Below are positions 53,790-64,000 of a stretch of 64,000 nucleotides of DNA, piece by piece. The DNA is from Undaria pinnatifida (lineage: Eukaryota; Sar; Phaeophyceae; Laminariales; Alariaceae), in the NCBI GenBank assembly GCA_012845835.1, contig JABAKD010000023.1, positions 18,648,691-18,712,690 of the forward strand, written 5' to 3'. The position numbers were made by a program, and so were the translations under genes. The notes under the pieces were generated by a model. The model ran no database searches, had not been told where the DNA came from, and saw only the letters and a program-made list of their open reading frames with translations. The number at the start of each line of letters is the position of its first letter. The stretch's first letter is position 1.

Positions 53790-55651
53790 TGGAGCTCCTT
53801 TCGCTGTTAGTAATTGTTGTGGTATTGTTGTACTTGCTCTTGGTACTTGGAAAAAGAGCCGCACTTCATAGACTATATCCGCACGCCATCCCCTGGTCTT
53901 GAGCAAGAGACATGGATGTCTCGACTCGTGACACACAGGACGCAAGATAAGAGTAGAACGTACCTCGATGTCGAACGCCCTCGTGGCACCGTGGGAATGG
54001 AATGCGGGATGTATATCGAGCGAGTGGTCGCCTGCCTTCTTCAGGGGGTCACCGACCTTGATGTCGCCGGTGAACTTCGTGTTTATGTCCTCGCCGACTT
54101 GGCGGCCCTCGGCGGCTGCTTCGCAGGGCTTCTGCAAACGACAACAACGGATGGGAATACCTTGCGCTCAGTGAATGTTCAAAATAGTAAGGCCACGTAG
54201 CTGTCGTCGATTTCCAAAGTTGGAAAGGAAGTCGTACAATTTAACACTGCTGTTGTAATGAAAGCGGTCGTTTATGGGCAAAGCCCTGCCTGGTACCACA
54301 ACGTTGCTAACACCTATGAAACCACCACTGGGACAGGAACGAACGGGATTCACAGTCGCAACTGGTAAGCGTAAGCCCCGGTATACTGCTATATAAGGCC
54401 TACCGGCGGAATACCGACAACGAAGGGTAAGAGACAGTACCTGCTGTATATATTGTTCGGTACTACTCTATTACTGCTGCTATCAACACTATTACGACCG
54501 ACGTGTACTGCGATTCCTGAAGAGGTTGCGCACCCTACTTGTACTCGTTAATACAAAGAGTTCATGTGGTTGTATGAAAAATGAGTAACAGTAGTAGTAC
54601 ACCGCGTCACTACATGAACAACTCGCTAACCCCAATCACGGGACTGCTCTCAAGCATTCTCCCAGGTTAACTTCAGCTTCTGTTTACTGCTATATATCAA
54701 CCTCCAGTGTGTACTGCTATTGGAGCTCCTTTCGCTGTTAGTAATTGTTGTGGTATTGTTGTACTTGCTCTTGGTACTTGGAAAAAGAGCCGCACTTCAT
54801 AGACTATATCCGCACGCCATCCCCTAGTCTTGAGCAAGAGACATGGATGTCTCGACTCGTGACACACAGGACGCAAGATAAGAGTGGAACGTACCTCGAT
54901 GTCGAACGCCCTCGTGGCACCGTGGGAATGGAATGCGGGATGTATATCGAGCAAGTGGTCGCCTGCCTTCTTCAGGAGGTCGCCGACCTTGATGTCGCCG
55001 GTGCACTTCGTGTTTATGTCCTCGCCGACTTGGCGGCCCTCGGCGGCTGCTTCGCAGGGATTCTGCAAACGACAACAACGGATGGGAATACCTTGCGCTC
55101 AGTGAATGTTCAAAATAGTAAGGCCACGTAGCTGTCGTCGATTTCCAAAGTTGGAAAGGAAGTCGTACAATTTAACACTGCTGTTGTAATGAAAGCGGTC
55201 GTTTATGGGCAAAGCCCTGCCTGGTACCACAACGTTGCTAACACCTACGAAACCACCACTGGGACAGGAACGAACGGGATTCACAGTCGCAACTGGTAAG
55301 CGTAAGCCCCGGTATACTGCCATGTAAGGCCTACCGGCGGAATACCGACAACGAAGGGTAAGAGACAGTACCTGCTGTATATATTGTTCGGTACTACTCT
55401 ATTACTGCTGCTATCAACACTATTACGACCGACGTGTGCTGCGATTCTTGAAGAGGTTGCGCACCCTACTTGTACTCGTTAATACAAAGAGTTCATGTGG
55501 TTGTATGAAAAATGAGTAACAGTAGTAGTACACCGCGTCACTACATGAACAACTCGCTAACCCCAATCACGGGACTGCTCTCCAGCATCACCCAGGTTAA
55601 CTTCAGCTTCTGTTCACTGCTATAATATATCAACCTCCAGTGTGTACTGCG
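53790..55651 (-). repeat. 931-bp tandem duplication within cassette 3
   Basis: TGGAGCTCCTTTCGCTG recurs at 53790 and 54721. Both copies include exon 3, the intron block and the start of the donor-like array. The two exon-3 copies differ slightly (first codon AAG versus AAT). Confidence 0.9.
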
Positions 55652-56110
55652 ACTGGTGCTGAGGTATCATGCTGCTGTGTTATTTATCACTGCATGGACC
55701 ATTTTTACAACCCTGGCTGACCCCCGTGATGAGACTTGCCCGTTTTCATTGCGTCTTACATGTATAGATACCACGTAGTCGTAGTCGTACATCCAAAACG
55801 TGTGTTTATATCACAGCACAAAGCATCACTGCATGGACCACTTGTTCAACCCCCGCTTACCCCGATGACGGGACTGCCCCGTACTCGTAGTCGTACATAC
55901 ATGAAGTAAGTGTGTTTGGCTGTACGTATGAAAAAGAAATCGCATCACACAGCGTCACTGCATAGGTCTACTCGTAGACCTGAGTACTTGTACAATTCCC
56001 GCTTACAGCGCGATGACGGGACTGCCCGGTACACGTATCATACTCGTACATGCAAAAGTGTGTTTGTACGCATGAAAAAGAAATCACAGCACAACAACAG
56101 AAATGTAACT
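55652..56110 (-). repeat. Intronic donor-like repeat array (cassette 3)
   Basis: Reverse complement of the array in C2, between exon 1 and the duplicated exon-3 blocks. Each unit carries a GACTGCC-type core (complement of GGCAGTC). Confidence 0.65.
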
Positions 56111-56879
56111 CACGTTTCGTCAAGCTCTCAGCTCCTTCGTTAGGGACGCCGATCGAAGGTGAATCACAGGTGTCCGCGTCACACCAGTCACACACACGAG
56201 GGTTGTCGCCGCTTCCCCAGTGCTTCTTGTTAAGGTTATGAAAAGCTTGGCACGTGGTAGGCTCGTCACTCCTGCATGCAGGTGTCGCAGACAGCGTACT
56301 GTTTCTCCTATTTCGTGCGATGAGGAAGCCGTCACAACCCTTGCTCGGGCACGGCCAATCGGGATTGCCAGAAAAAGCTGAGTCCCGTTCTTGCCCGACC
56401 AGCTTCCACACGCCTGATCCTGAACCTCCACCACCCCCACTGTTGGCGGAGCCTCCTCCCGCACTAGCCTTGGTCCGCTTCGCAAATTTCAACTTCAAAT
56501 TGTTATTGCCGATCCGGCAAATTTCAAATTCAAATTGTTTGCAGCCGTCAACGGCAATTCCCTCTCAACAGCCAGCAATTGGCCAACTTCAAATAAAAGC
56601 ACAAAAAAGAAGTTGCTGAAAAAGCAAAATAAAAATATCAGAGAGCAAGCAGTAAAGATCAGAGAAGGAGAGCTGAAAAGTAAGTAAGAATGAGACTAGG
56701 GAAAGCAAGGAAGGCAAGGAACTTAGGGACGGTTCTTCTTCCCAGCAACTAATTTTCTTTTCGGCAATTACGGGCTGAGAAGGGCTGAGAGGGGGGAGGA
56801 TATGCCGAGCGAGACGTCCGAGGGGGGCGAGGTCTAGGTATATAGTTTTATATCTGATATAAAAAATGAAAGAAACAGC

Positions 56880-56930
56880 GGCAAAAAAAAAAGGAACGAG
56901 GGTCGCCGGGGCTCGAACCAGGGATGTTGG
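56880..56930 (-). other. tRNA-3'-half-like sequence with T-run
   Basis: Read on the minus strand: CCTGGTTCGAGCCCCGG, matching the B box GGTTCGANNCC and a T-arm with one mismatch, then CGACCCTCGTTCC and a run of ten T. No matching acceptor 5' strand, D-arm or A box could be found upstream. It could be a tRNA fossil or a SINE-like remnant. Confidence 0.3.
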
Positions 56931-57053
56931 TGCTTACTGGGCCCAAGTTGAGGTGGTGATCCCACAGTTTGGGGATGCAGCAGGACGCGAGCTGTCGAAG
57001 GGACTTACACCTTGCGCTTTGCCGTGATCCGTGAACCTGTATGTCCCTCGAGG

Positions 57054-57500
57054 GACTCCAGTGCTTCTCGAGCCATCAGGGTGCTTTGTGCCCTCTGGGC
57101 AACCCCCGGCTCCTCACAGAACCGAGCGTGAGCCCAAAACATAGAGGGAAAAGACTGGGATATACTGAAAACAAGTTTAATTCTTTGTCGTTCTTTGTCG
57201 ATTCTTTGTCGTGAATGCGCAATCTGATTGGTTATTCTTTGTCGGAGTCTGTCCCACCCTCAAAAATTTTCGCCGACTCCAGTGCTTCTCGAGCCGTCAG
57301 GGTGCTTTGTGCCCTCTGGGCAACCCCCGGCTCTTCACAGAACCGAGCGTGAGCCCCAAACATTGAGGGAAAAGACTGGGATATACTGAAAACAAGTTTA
57401 ATTCTTTGTCGTTCTTTGTCGATTCTTTGTCGTGAATGCGCAATCTGATTGGTTATTCTTTGCCGGAGTCTGTCCCACCCTCAAATTTTTTTCTCAAAAT
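57054..57500. repeat. 221-bp tandem duplication
   Basis: The block from GACTCCAGTGCTTCTCGAGC (57054, again 57275) through TTCTTTGTCG repeats to GAGTCTGTCCCACCCTCAAA is present twice with few differences. Contains CTTTGCCCTCTGGGCAACC and triple TTCTTTGTCG motifs. Confidence 0.9.
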
Positions 57501-58279
57501 TTTTCGCCCCACCCTCAAAATTTTTCGCCCTACGAGCAGAAAAGCCCGGTTTGCAACCAAACCTTACGTACGTACGCGGGGATAAGGGATGCAGAAACCC
57601 AAACCCCGGGGATGTTGCGGAAACCCGGGGATTTGCCGCAAGTGTGCCCGAGGCCAAAAAGTTTAAAAGACTTGCCACGCGCGACACACTGCACGAATCG
57701 CGCCCAGACCTCCGGCAACGTGAGCCCGACGGTCGAATTGTGCCGACCCCACCCGACGTTTGAGACAAAGGTGCGAGCACGAAGATATGTGCCCGAAGAG
57801 AAAAAAAACACAAATAGATATAATAACATTCGTCCTCGAAATTTTTTTAAACCTTATTCACTTGGTTAATGGGACCTGCTCCGCTCTCAGCGCTCCCACT
57901 TGGAACACGCCTGCCTAAACCCCCCTCTCGGAGAACCTTCCCGGCATTCTTCGCGTTCCTTACTTTCTTCGCTTTCTTCGTTTCTTTGTTTCGCGTTTTT
58001 CTTTTATTTTTTTCATTCCGTAACTTTATTCAACGTATGATCTACGACTTTCAGGTGTTATTCCTTCGTTTTTGATCGACTTTCATGGGTTAAATTTCGT
58101 TTTTACCAACGTATGATCTACGACTCTACGACGCATCCACGGCGCAAAGTCGTGAGATGTTGAAGTTGACTGCCGGCTTTTTAGTGTTCTACGAGTAGGC
58201 ACCTACTTTCAGCTCCCTACGCTGGCCACCTGTCGCCGTAGCGCTTCCCCACCACTTTTAAACTCGGAGAGCGAGCAGC
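57501..58279 (+). other. Upstream region of the intact gene
   Basis: 57870-58075 holds TTTC-rich pyrimidine sequence. A short direct repeat (AACGTATGATCTACGACT, about 58032 and 58110) lies 170-250 bp before the ATG. ORFs here are low-complexity. No TATA box is obvious; the cassette-type ACTATATACC is absent, so this gene has a different promoter from the cassette copies. Confidence 0.4.
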
Positions 58280-61167
58280 ATGTTGTCTTCAAGCATCTAT
58301 CGTAGCTCTCCTGCTAAAAAGCCGAAGCCTACCAACCAAAGCCAAGGAGGGGGAGGTGGTGGAGGCTCTGCCGGTGGCGGTGGTGGGGGTGGGGGTGCAG
58401 GCTGGACCGTGGTCGGCGGCGTTGCGGGCGTCAGAAACACGTACCCTTGCTCTGGCAAGCACTGTGAGGGCACGGTCAACATCCGCAACAGGCGGAATTC
58501 GGCTTTGCTCTTCGGTGTCTGCGACATCTGCGGGGTGTATTACAATTTCAACAAGAAGTTCTGGGGCACCGGTGACAACCCCCGAAAGTGTGACTGGTGC
58601 GGAGGGGACACTGCTGACAGCCCGTCTATTGGTGTGGAAAACGACGGCCCCGACAAGGCGTCCAAACGTGAGTCGGATTTCCTTCGCATTACTTCCGCCG
58701 CTTTTGTTTTCGTGTGGCGACCGCGCCGGTGTTTCCTTTCTAGATGTTTGATCCCCGCGGTGTGCCACCAAGCCAGTCTAGCAGGCATGCCCCGTTGGTG
58801 AGTGGTGTTCATCACTTTTCCACCCATTCTGCGGTTTGTCGCTGCGTGATTTAATTAATACGTTTCTGTTCGAGTGTCTGCGTTCAGCTTGGCTGCTTCG
58901 TACCTTACGGTTGTTGTGATGTGTGTGCGTGCTTGAAATCATCACACTCACACGCCGTTTGCTTCTGCTGTCCTTTTTGTTGCAGCGTGGTACAACTACC
59001 ACGCAGTGTGGAAGGAGTGCCTGGGCAGCAGGACCAGCGAGAAGCTCAAGTTTGGGTGGATCGTCCCAGAGGGGAGTCCCGTGATTGGCGTGAGTAAAAA
59101 AATGCACTCCGTTTTTGCTCTATTGATGTTAATGTTGAATCAGAGTTTCTTTTTTCCTTTTTCTCCCGTGGTTCGGAGTACATCGCAGGCTCTAAGACGC
59201 TTCGTTGTCCGGTAGACCGAATACGACTCCTGGCTTCTGACACTGTTGTAGGCCGGCGACTGCTGTGGAGTAATATTTTTCACGTATGATACTCGCGCGA
59301 GACGAGAGGGTGTTGTGCACCTGCTTCTGCTTACATCACAAACGCGCGGCGTGGTACTTTCATGATGCAACAGGGCGGGTGGGTTCCTGCTGTTTATTTT
59401 TTCGTTTTTCCGATCTGCTGTTGTAGGCCGCCTGTCGAGTAAGAGCAAAGGAGCCAAGTTTGTCCCGGGAGGTTGGGTGTCAGGTATTTTTGGTTGGAAA
59501 AATAGAGCCGCAGATATTTTTTCGGCTGAACAACTGAACCATGCTGCTTTTCTGTTTTTTTCGGACCGTTTTATTCTCTCACTCTCCTGAATACCCCCCC
59601 ACACTTTTGGCGTGGTGACTTGGAAGCCCTTTGCTTGATACCTGCTCGTCTGTCCAGAGACAGTATTCATTGTAATTACAAGTCATCTACATACAGCAGG
59701 ATGTACGTATCCAGGCTCCAAAACCCTCCTACAATCCAGCAGACCGAGTACTCTCATGCTACACAGCAGTACGTACGTATAACCACCCTACGTATTATAC
59801 CAAACACGGTTTATTTTCATATTATCACCTTCGTTGAAACTACCGGTACCACCGTACACATAGAAGCGCAGACGAGAGTAGGTGAACGGTATCAGGTATT
59901 CGGGTGGACAAACTGGGCGGGATCTTAGATTGCTTCACGTTTTCGGCTGTTACAGTACGGCACTGCTAACCCACAAAAAGCACAGCTGACCGTAGTTGCA
60001 TCACGTTGTCGATTGCAGAAGGTCTGCGAGGCCGCGGAGAGGGGTGATCAGGTGGGGAACATCATTCAGCAGACGTGCACTGGCACCATCGCGGAAGGGC
60101 ACCTGCTGCTCAAGAAATCCGTAGACTACCTCTTGGAGGAGCTCCCTGCGCTCCACTACCATTGCGCCAAGCGCGATTTTGACATTGAGGTACATATATA
60201 CGTATATACGCTGTAACCACAGACTTGAATGATTTATGCATATTATATATTTACGCTATGATACATTGTTGTGTCTTTCTGTAGCTTGGATCGCCGTGCG
60301 CAAAATCGGCAACGCGAGCGCTTTTCGCTTGGCCTAACAAAGGCGAATCCCGCCCAGCCCGGGAGCATTGTAACCAACAAATCGGCTGCTGCTCGCCTGT
60401 CAGGTGTATTGCTCTAGGTACTGCTGTATTGCTGTACTGCTGTACGTACTGCTGCACGGCTGTTCTGATGTACGTACTGCTGCACTGCTGTTCTGATGTA
60501 CGTACTGCTGCACTGCTGTTCTCCTGTATGTAGTAAAAGTTTGGTCGGTGGGTGGGTGGAGGGTGCACTGCGTCGTCCGTGGTGGCTGGGCGAGCCGTTC
60601 TGTACGTGGGAGTCTTTTTTTCTGTTTCCTGTTTCATAAGAACCAACCAACTAACTGCGCCCCGCGTACCAGGTGTATACTGCTGTACGTACTGCTGCAC
60701 GGCTGTTCTGATGTACGAACTGCTGCACTGCTGTTCTGCTGTATGTAGTAAAGGTTTGGTCGGTGGGTGGGTGGAGGGTGCACTGCGTCGTCCGTGGTGG
60801 GTTAGTGGGCCGTTCTGTACGTGTGAGTCTTTTTGCGTCCTGTGGGAGATGAACCCGTACGGCGGCATTGTCGTACTGCCCTGTTATTATTTTGTTCTTT
60901 TAGTACTTAATACAGAGGATACAGCACCAACTTGTTTTTGTCCGCCATACCGGCCGGCAACTGGCATATTTCGGGAGTACCACTAGTGATGTTAATAATG
61001 TGATACAATAATCAACGCTACACTGCCCCTGTATTTGAAACGCGCGTGCACAGATGCACCGCATCATCGCCAACAAGCTGGAGTTCAAGCTCCTCGGAAC
61101 CTCCCCCGAGCAAGAGGCCAAGCAGGCCTGCGCAGGGATCCCCGCAGACCTCGGTGACGACTTCTGA
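58280..61167 (+). CDS. Intact four-exon gene, zinc-ribbon-like protein family
   Basis: Exons 58280-58667, 58986-59089, 60019-60189 and 61054-61167 give 777 bp, 258 residues and TGA, with phases 1, 0 and 0 all consistent. Introns are GT-AG: GTGAGT..TTGCAG, GTGAGT..TTGCAG and GTACAT..GCACAG. Start is an ATG followed by Ser-rich and basic residues and a Gly linker. Cys pairs: PCSGKHC (about residue 55-61), CDIC and CDWC, a likely zinc-ribbon or double knuckle. Exon 2 reads WYNYHAVWKECLG and GWIVPEGSPVIG; exon 3 KVCEAAERGDQ and HCAKRDFDIE; exon 4 ends ADLGDDF. I recognise no named family. It lies between cassettes C3 and C4 and is the only family member here with ATG, all Cys and all splice sites, hence the best functional candidate. 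Confidence 0.8.
60420..60800 (+). repeat. Duplicated repeats in last intron of the intact gene
   Basis: CTGTACGTACTGCTGCACGG-type units repeat at 60430-60530 and again at 60675-60740. The block GTTTGGTCGGTGGGTGGG with following GTGCACTGCGTCGTCCGTGG occurs at 60539 and 60754. Minus-strand ORFs here are Gln/Thr repeats and non-coding. Confidence 0.8.
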
Positions 61168-61171
61168 AGGC

Positions 61172-61650
61172 AATACAGGGCCACAGCAAGTTGCATCATA
61201 TGTTGGTCAGGTAGTTTGGTGCATGATTGTATTCCCTCACATCGTGGGCTGTTTCGTACCGTGGTGTTTGAGTTTGTTCGTAGCGTAACGTGTGTATATA
61301 TATGCAATTTCGCGCCAATACAGAGCCGTAGCGAGTTGCGTCATAAGGTGGTCAGGTATTTTGCTGCATGTTTGTATTCCCTCGCATCGTGGGCTGTTTC
61401 GTAACGTCGACGTTTGTGTTTCTTCGTATCGTGTGTCTATGGTATTTCGCGCCAACGAGTTGCATCACATGTTGGTTAGGTAGTTGCTTCGTGTTTGAAT
61501 GCCCTCACATCGTGGTCTGCTTTGTACCGTCGATGTTGGTGTTTGTACGTAGTGTCACTTCGCGCCAACACTGAGCCGTAGCGAGTTGCAACATATATTG
61601 GTCAGGTGCTTGCTTCATGTTAGTATTCCGTCGCATTGTGGGCTATTTAT
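61172..61650 (+). repeat. Four-copy tandem array just after the stop codon
   Basis: Diverged units at about 61172-61316, 61317-61455, 61456-61568 and 61569-61650, each with AGCGAGTTGC.TCA, GGT(C/T)AGGTA, TATTCC(C)TC, CATCGTGGGCTGTTTCGTA and CGCGCCAA. Starts 4 bp after TGA, so it makes up the 3' flank or UTR of the gene. Confidence 0.85.
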
Positions 61651-61979
61651 AACCTTTAGATGCAGTCCTTTGACTTTCATATTCCCCTGCAGATTGTGAC
61701 AGATTGTTTTGTGATATTGCGTGTCGTGGAAGTTTGTGCATAAAATAGGCACAGTATGATCAACCTTCGTTGGAAGGGTTTTTGTTTTTCGATGTAGTGT
61801 TGTTATCACAGTGTTCCACTTCGACTACTTGCTCGTATTCATAATTATAGATGTTTTTCTGGAAGTCAAGCGCGTTACTTCATGGCAGGTAGTACAGCCC
61901 CGTGCATGTCCAATGTGCACCGGGTGCTCAGATGCATTTTCCGTATACTGCAAGTAGTCCAGAAGTATAAAACTATATA
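61651..61979. other. Spacer before cassette 4
   Basis: About 330 bp without features. Confidence 0.5.
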
Positions 61980-62305
61980 CCTAGACCTCGCCCCCCTCGG
62001 ACGTCTCGCTCGGCATATCCTCCCCCCTCTCAGCCCTTCTCAGCCCGTAATTGCCGAAAAGAAAATTAGTTGCTGGGGAAAAGAACCGTCCCGAAGTTCC
62101 TTGCCTTCCTTGCTTTCCCTAGTCTCATTTTTACTATCTTAGCTCTCATTCTCTGATCTTTACTGCTTGCTCTCTGATATTTTTATTTTGCTTTTTCAGC
62201 AACTTCTTTTTTGTACTTTTACTTTTGAAGTTGGCCAATTGCTGGCTGTTGAGAGGGAATTGCCGTTGACGGCTGCAAACAATTTGAATTTGAAATTTGC
62301 CGGAT

Positions 62306-62460
62306 TGTGGATACCAGTCCCTATGTCCCTCTTGATCCGCAAACACCAACAACTCCCACATCGATGATGTCAAATATTTCCTTACAAAAGGAAAATAAGA
62401 TAATGGAGAGGTGGTTGACGACCTACCCTGCCCATTATCGACTTTGGTATCCAACTCATA
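62306..62460. mobile_element. 155-bp insertion in exon-1 region of cassette 4
   Basis: Flanked by a 4-bp duplication GGAT (62302-62305 and 62461-62464) that is single in C1-C3. Near the ends TGGATACCA (62309) and TGGTATCCA (about 62446) form a 9-bp inverted repeat. Insert plus duplication is 159 bp, so the reading frame is kept. Confidence 0.75.
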
Positions 62461-63309
62461 GGATCGGCAATAACAATTTGAAGTTGAAATTTGCGAAGCG
62501 GACCAAGGCTAGTGCGGGAGGAGGCTCCGCCAACAGTGGGGGTGGTGGAGTTTCAGGATCAGGCGTGTGGAAGCTGGTCGGGCAAGAACGGGACTCGGCT
62601 TCTTCTGGCAATCCTGATTGGTCGTGCCCGAGCAAGGGTTGTGACGGCTTCCTTATCGCACGAAATAGGAAAAACAGGAGTTCCCAGTACGCTGTCTGCG
62701 ACACCTGCAGGAGTGACGAGCCTTCCACGTGCCAAGCTTTTCATAACCTTGACAAGAAGCACTGGGGAAGCGGCGACAACCCTCGTGTGTGTGACTGGTG
62801 TGACGCGGACACCTGTGATTCACCTTCGATCGGCGTCCCTAACGAAGGAGCTGAGAGCTTGACGAAACGTGAGTTTCATTTCTTCGTGTTGTTGGAATTT
62901 GATGTTTGCTGTCAGCTACTATACTACTGATGATGTTGAGGGTTTTTTCCCGTTGTCAGTGTGTTCAGCGCCGTGCGACATAGGTAATAAACCAGATGTC
63001 AACACCCTGTATTTTCGGTAGTGCTGCGTTGAGTGTTGGCTGAGTGTGCTGCAAGTTGTGCGCAATAGACTACCAGTATGTGGTTTTGGGTGTTGGTGAA
63101 CTCAAGCGAATCCTGTTTCCAATAATGATGCACATTGAAATTTACATTGTTTGACCTTGTGTGCCTGTCTGCAACGTCTGCTGTAGCATGTGTGTGCTAC
63201 ACCGGCGTGGTCGAACTACCACACGGTGTGGAAGCTGTGCTTGGGAACGCGTAGCCTGAACAAACTCAAGTTCGCCTTGGTGGTCACGGAGGGCAGTCCC
63301 GTCGTCGGG
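62364..63309 (+). pseudogene. Zinc-ribbon-like gene copy in cassette 4 (incomplete)
   Basis: Exon 1 ends at 62868; exon 2 is 63206-63309 (104 bp). The insertion supplies an in-frame ATG (62364, second ATG 62367), giving MMSNISLQKE and then the family's KLKFAKRTKA. This is the only cassette copy with an ATG start. All three Cys pairs are present (PSKGC preceded by SC, CDTC, CDWC). However, the exon-2 acceptor is GG (63204-63205) where C1 and the intact gene have AG, so normal splicing is doubtful. The remaining exons lie beyond the window. Confidence 0.6.
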
Positions 63310-63900
63310 GTAAGCATGTTGTACTAGTTGTCTACGCAGTTGTGTGCTGTGATTTCTTTTTCATGCGTACAAACACACTTTTGCATGTACGAGTACGTGT
63401 ACGGGGCAGCCCCGTCATCGGGGTATAAGCGGGAATTGTACAAGTACTCAGGTCTACGAGTAGACCTATGCAGTGACGCTGTGTGATGCGATTTCTTTTT
63501 CATACGTACAGCCAAACACACTTCATGTATGTACGACTACGAGTACGGGGCAGTCCCGTCATCGGGGTAAGCGGGGGTTGGACAAGTGGTCCATGCATTG
63601 ACGCTTTGTGCTGTGATATAAATACACGTTTTGGATGTACGACTACGACTACGTGGTATCTATACATGTAAGACGCAATGAAAACGGGCAAGTCTCATCA
63701 CGGGGGTCAGCCAGGGTTGTAAAAATGGTCCATGCAGTGATAAATAACACAGCAGCATGATACCTCAGCACCAGTCGCAGTACACACTGGAGGGTGATAT
63801 ATAGCAGTAAACAGAAGCTGAAGTTAACCTGGGCGATGCTGGAGAGCAGTCCCGTGATTGGGGTTAGCGAGTTGTTCATGTAGTGACGCGGTGTACTACT
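63290..63900 (+). repeat. Intronic donor-like repeat array (cassette 4)
   Basis: Cores at about 63292, 63404, 63546, 63685 and 63845 repeat the exon-2 3' end with GGGGTAAGC-like donors, as in C1. Confidence 0.75.
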
Positions 63901-64000
63901 ACTGTTACTCATTTTTCATACAACCACATGAACTCTTTGTATTAACGAGTACAAGTAGGGTGCGCAACCTCTTCAGGAATCGCAGTACACGTCGGTCGTG

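Larger units (their letters stand above)
53211..56498 (-). pseudogene. Zinc-ribbon-like gene copy in cassette 3
   Basis: Minus-strand exons: exon 1 56498-56114 (TTG at the start of the conserved KLKFAKRTKA), no exon 2, exon 3 twice (55062-54895 and 54131-53964, from the 931-bp duplication) and last exon 53315-53211. In exon 1 a 10-bp loss and 4-bp gain near 56275-56310 replace the CDTC knuckle with an ATPAC-type sequence while restoring the frame downstream. So one metal-binding pair is lost. Exon 2 loss breaks phase with exon 3. Probably non-functional. Confidence 0.7.
52644..56848 (-). mobile_element. Gene-bearing cassette, copy 3 (C3)
   Basis: Inverted copy, 4,205 bp, flanked by TA at 52642-52643 and 56849-56850. 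Terminal hairpin 52658-52680. It shares with C2 the exon-2 deletion and the TRIM (53358-53727) at the same site, and differs by a private 931-bp tandem duplication (53790-54720 / 54721-55651). Confidence 0.65.
61980..64000 (+). mobile_element. Gene-bearing cassette, copy 4 (C4), cut by window end
   Basis: Starts AAACTATATACCTAG after TA (61978-61979). Contains the leader, exon 1 with a 155-bp insertion, exon 2 and the intronic donor-like array; the window ends before exon 3. Like C1 it retains exon 2, so it belongs to the older, exon-2-positive group. Confidence 0.65.

Overview
Eukaryotic nuclear DNA. Long prokaryote-like ORFs and operons are absent; GT-AG introns with pyrimidine-rich acceptors, chromovirus-type Ty3/Gypsy elements, microsatellites and tandem arrays dominate. 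The element types, CTG/CAG and GTAC-rich low-complexity DNA and sparse genes fit a stramenopile such as a brown alga. That placement is inference and I could not test it.

Layout. 1-2048: low-complexity CTG/GGTGCT repeats and a dispersed repeat (R1, copy A). 2049-8714: two head-to-tail copies of a 3.3-3.4 kb gene-bearing cassette, each carrying a degenerate intron-containing copy of a zinc-ribbon-like gene; the second also holds a 369-bp TRIM retroelement. 8715-11022: T-rich and C-rich DNA and a three-copy tandem array. 11021-13627 (minus): exons of an OTU-protease/MULE-transposase gene, with another minus-strand exon at 15224-15493. 17535-29848: a 12.3-kb Ty3/Gypsy chromovirus inserted in a second copy of R1, with near-identical LTRs but a broken coding region. 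30032-37008 (minus): a related, older, internally deleted Gypsy element. 38.8-41.5 kb: decayed exons of a 3'-5' exonuclease-containing gene. 42.2-42.85 kb: an in-frame 243-bp tandem repeat. 44832-45800: a solo LTR carrying a 272-bp MULE-like MITE. 47.7-48.75 kb: a strong hairpin and a candidate TIR element with a CAG tract. 51.4-52.0 kb: poly-G tandem repeats. 52644-56848 (minus): third cassette, with the same TRIM and an internal 931-bp duplication. 58280-61167: an apparently intact four-exon gene, the best coding model of the cassette gene family. 61980-end: fourth cassette, cut by the window edge.

The main theme is a gene family caught in mobile-like cassettes. All four start with the same TATA-containing sequence. 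The three complete copies end in the same 9-bp-stem hairpin, and both ends abut TA dinucleotides. The intact gene at 58-61 kb shows the exon structure that the cassette copies have lost by exon deletion, frameshift, splice-site mutation and tandem duplication. The retroelements record a history of nesting: TRIM insertion before cassette duplication, Gypsy into R1, and a MITE into a solo LTR. The TRIM and the deleted Gypsy share the same primer-binding sequence, so the TRIM may have depended on that Gypsy family.
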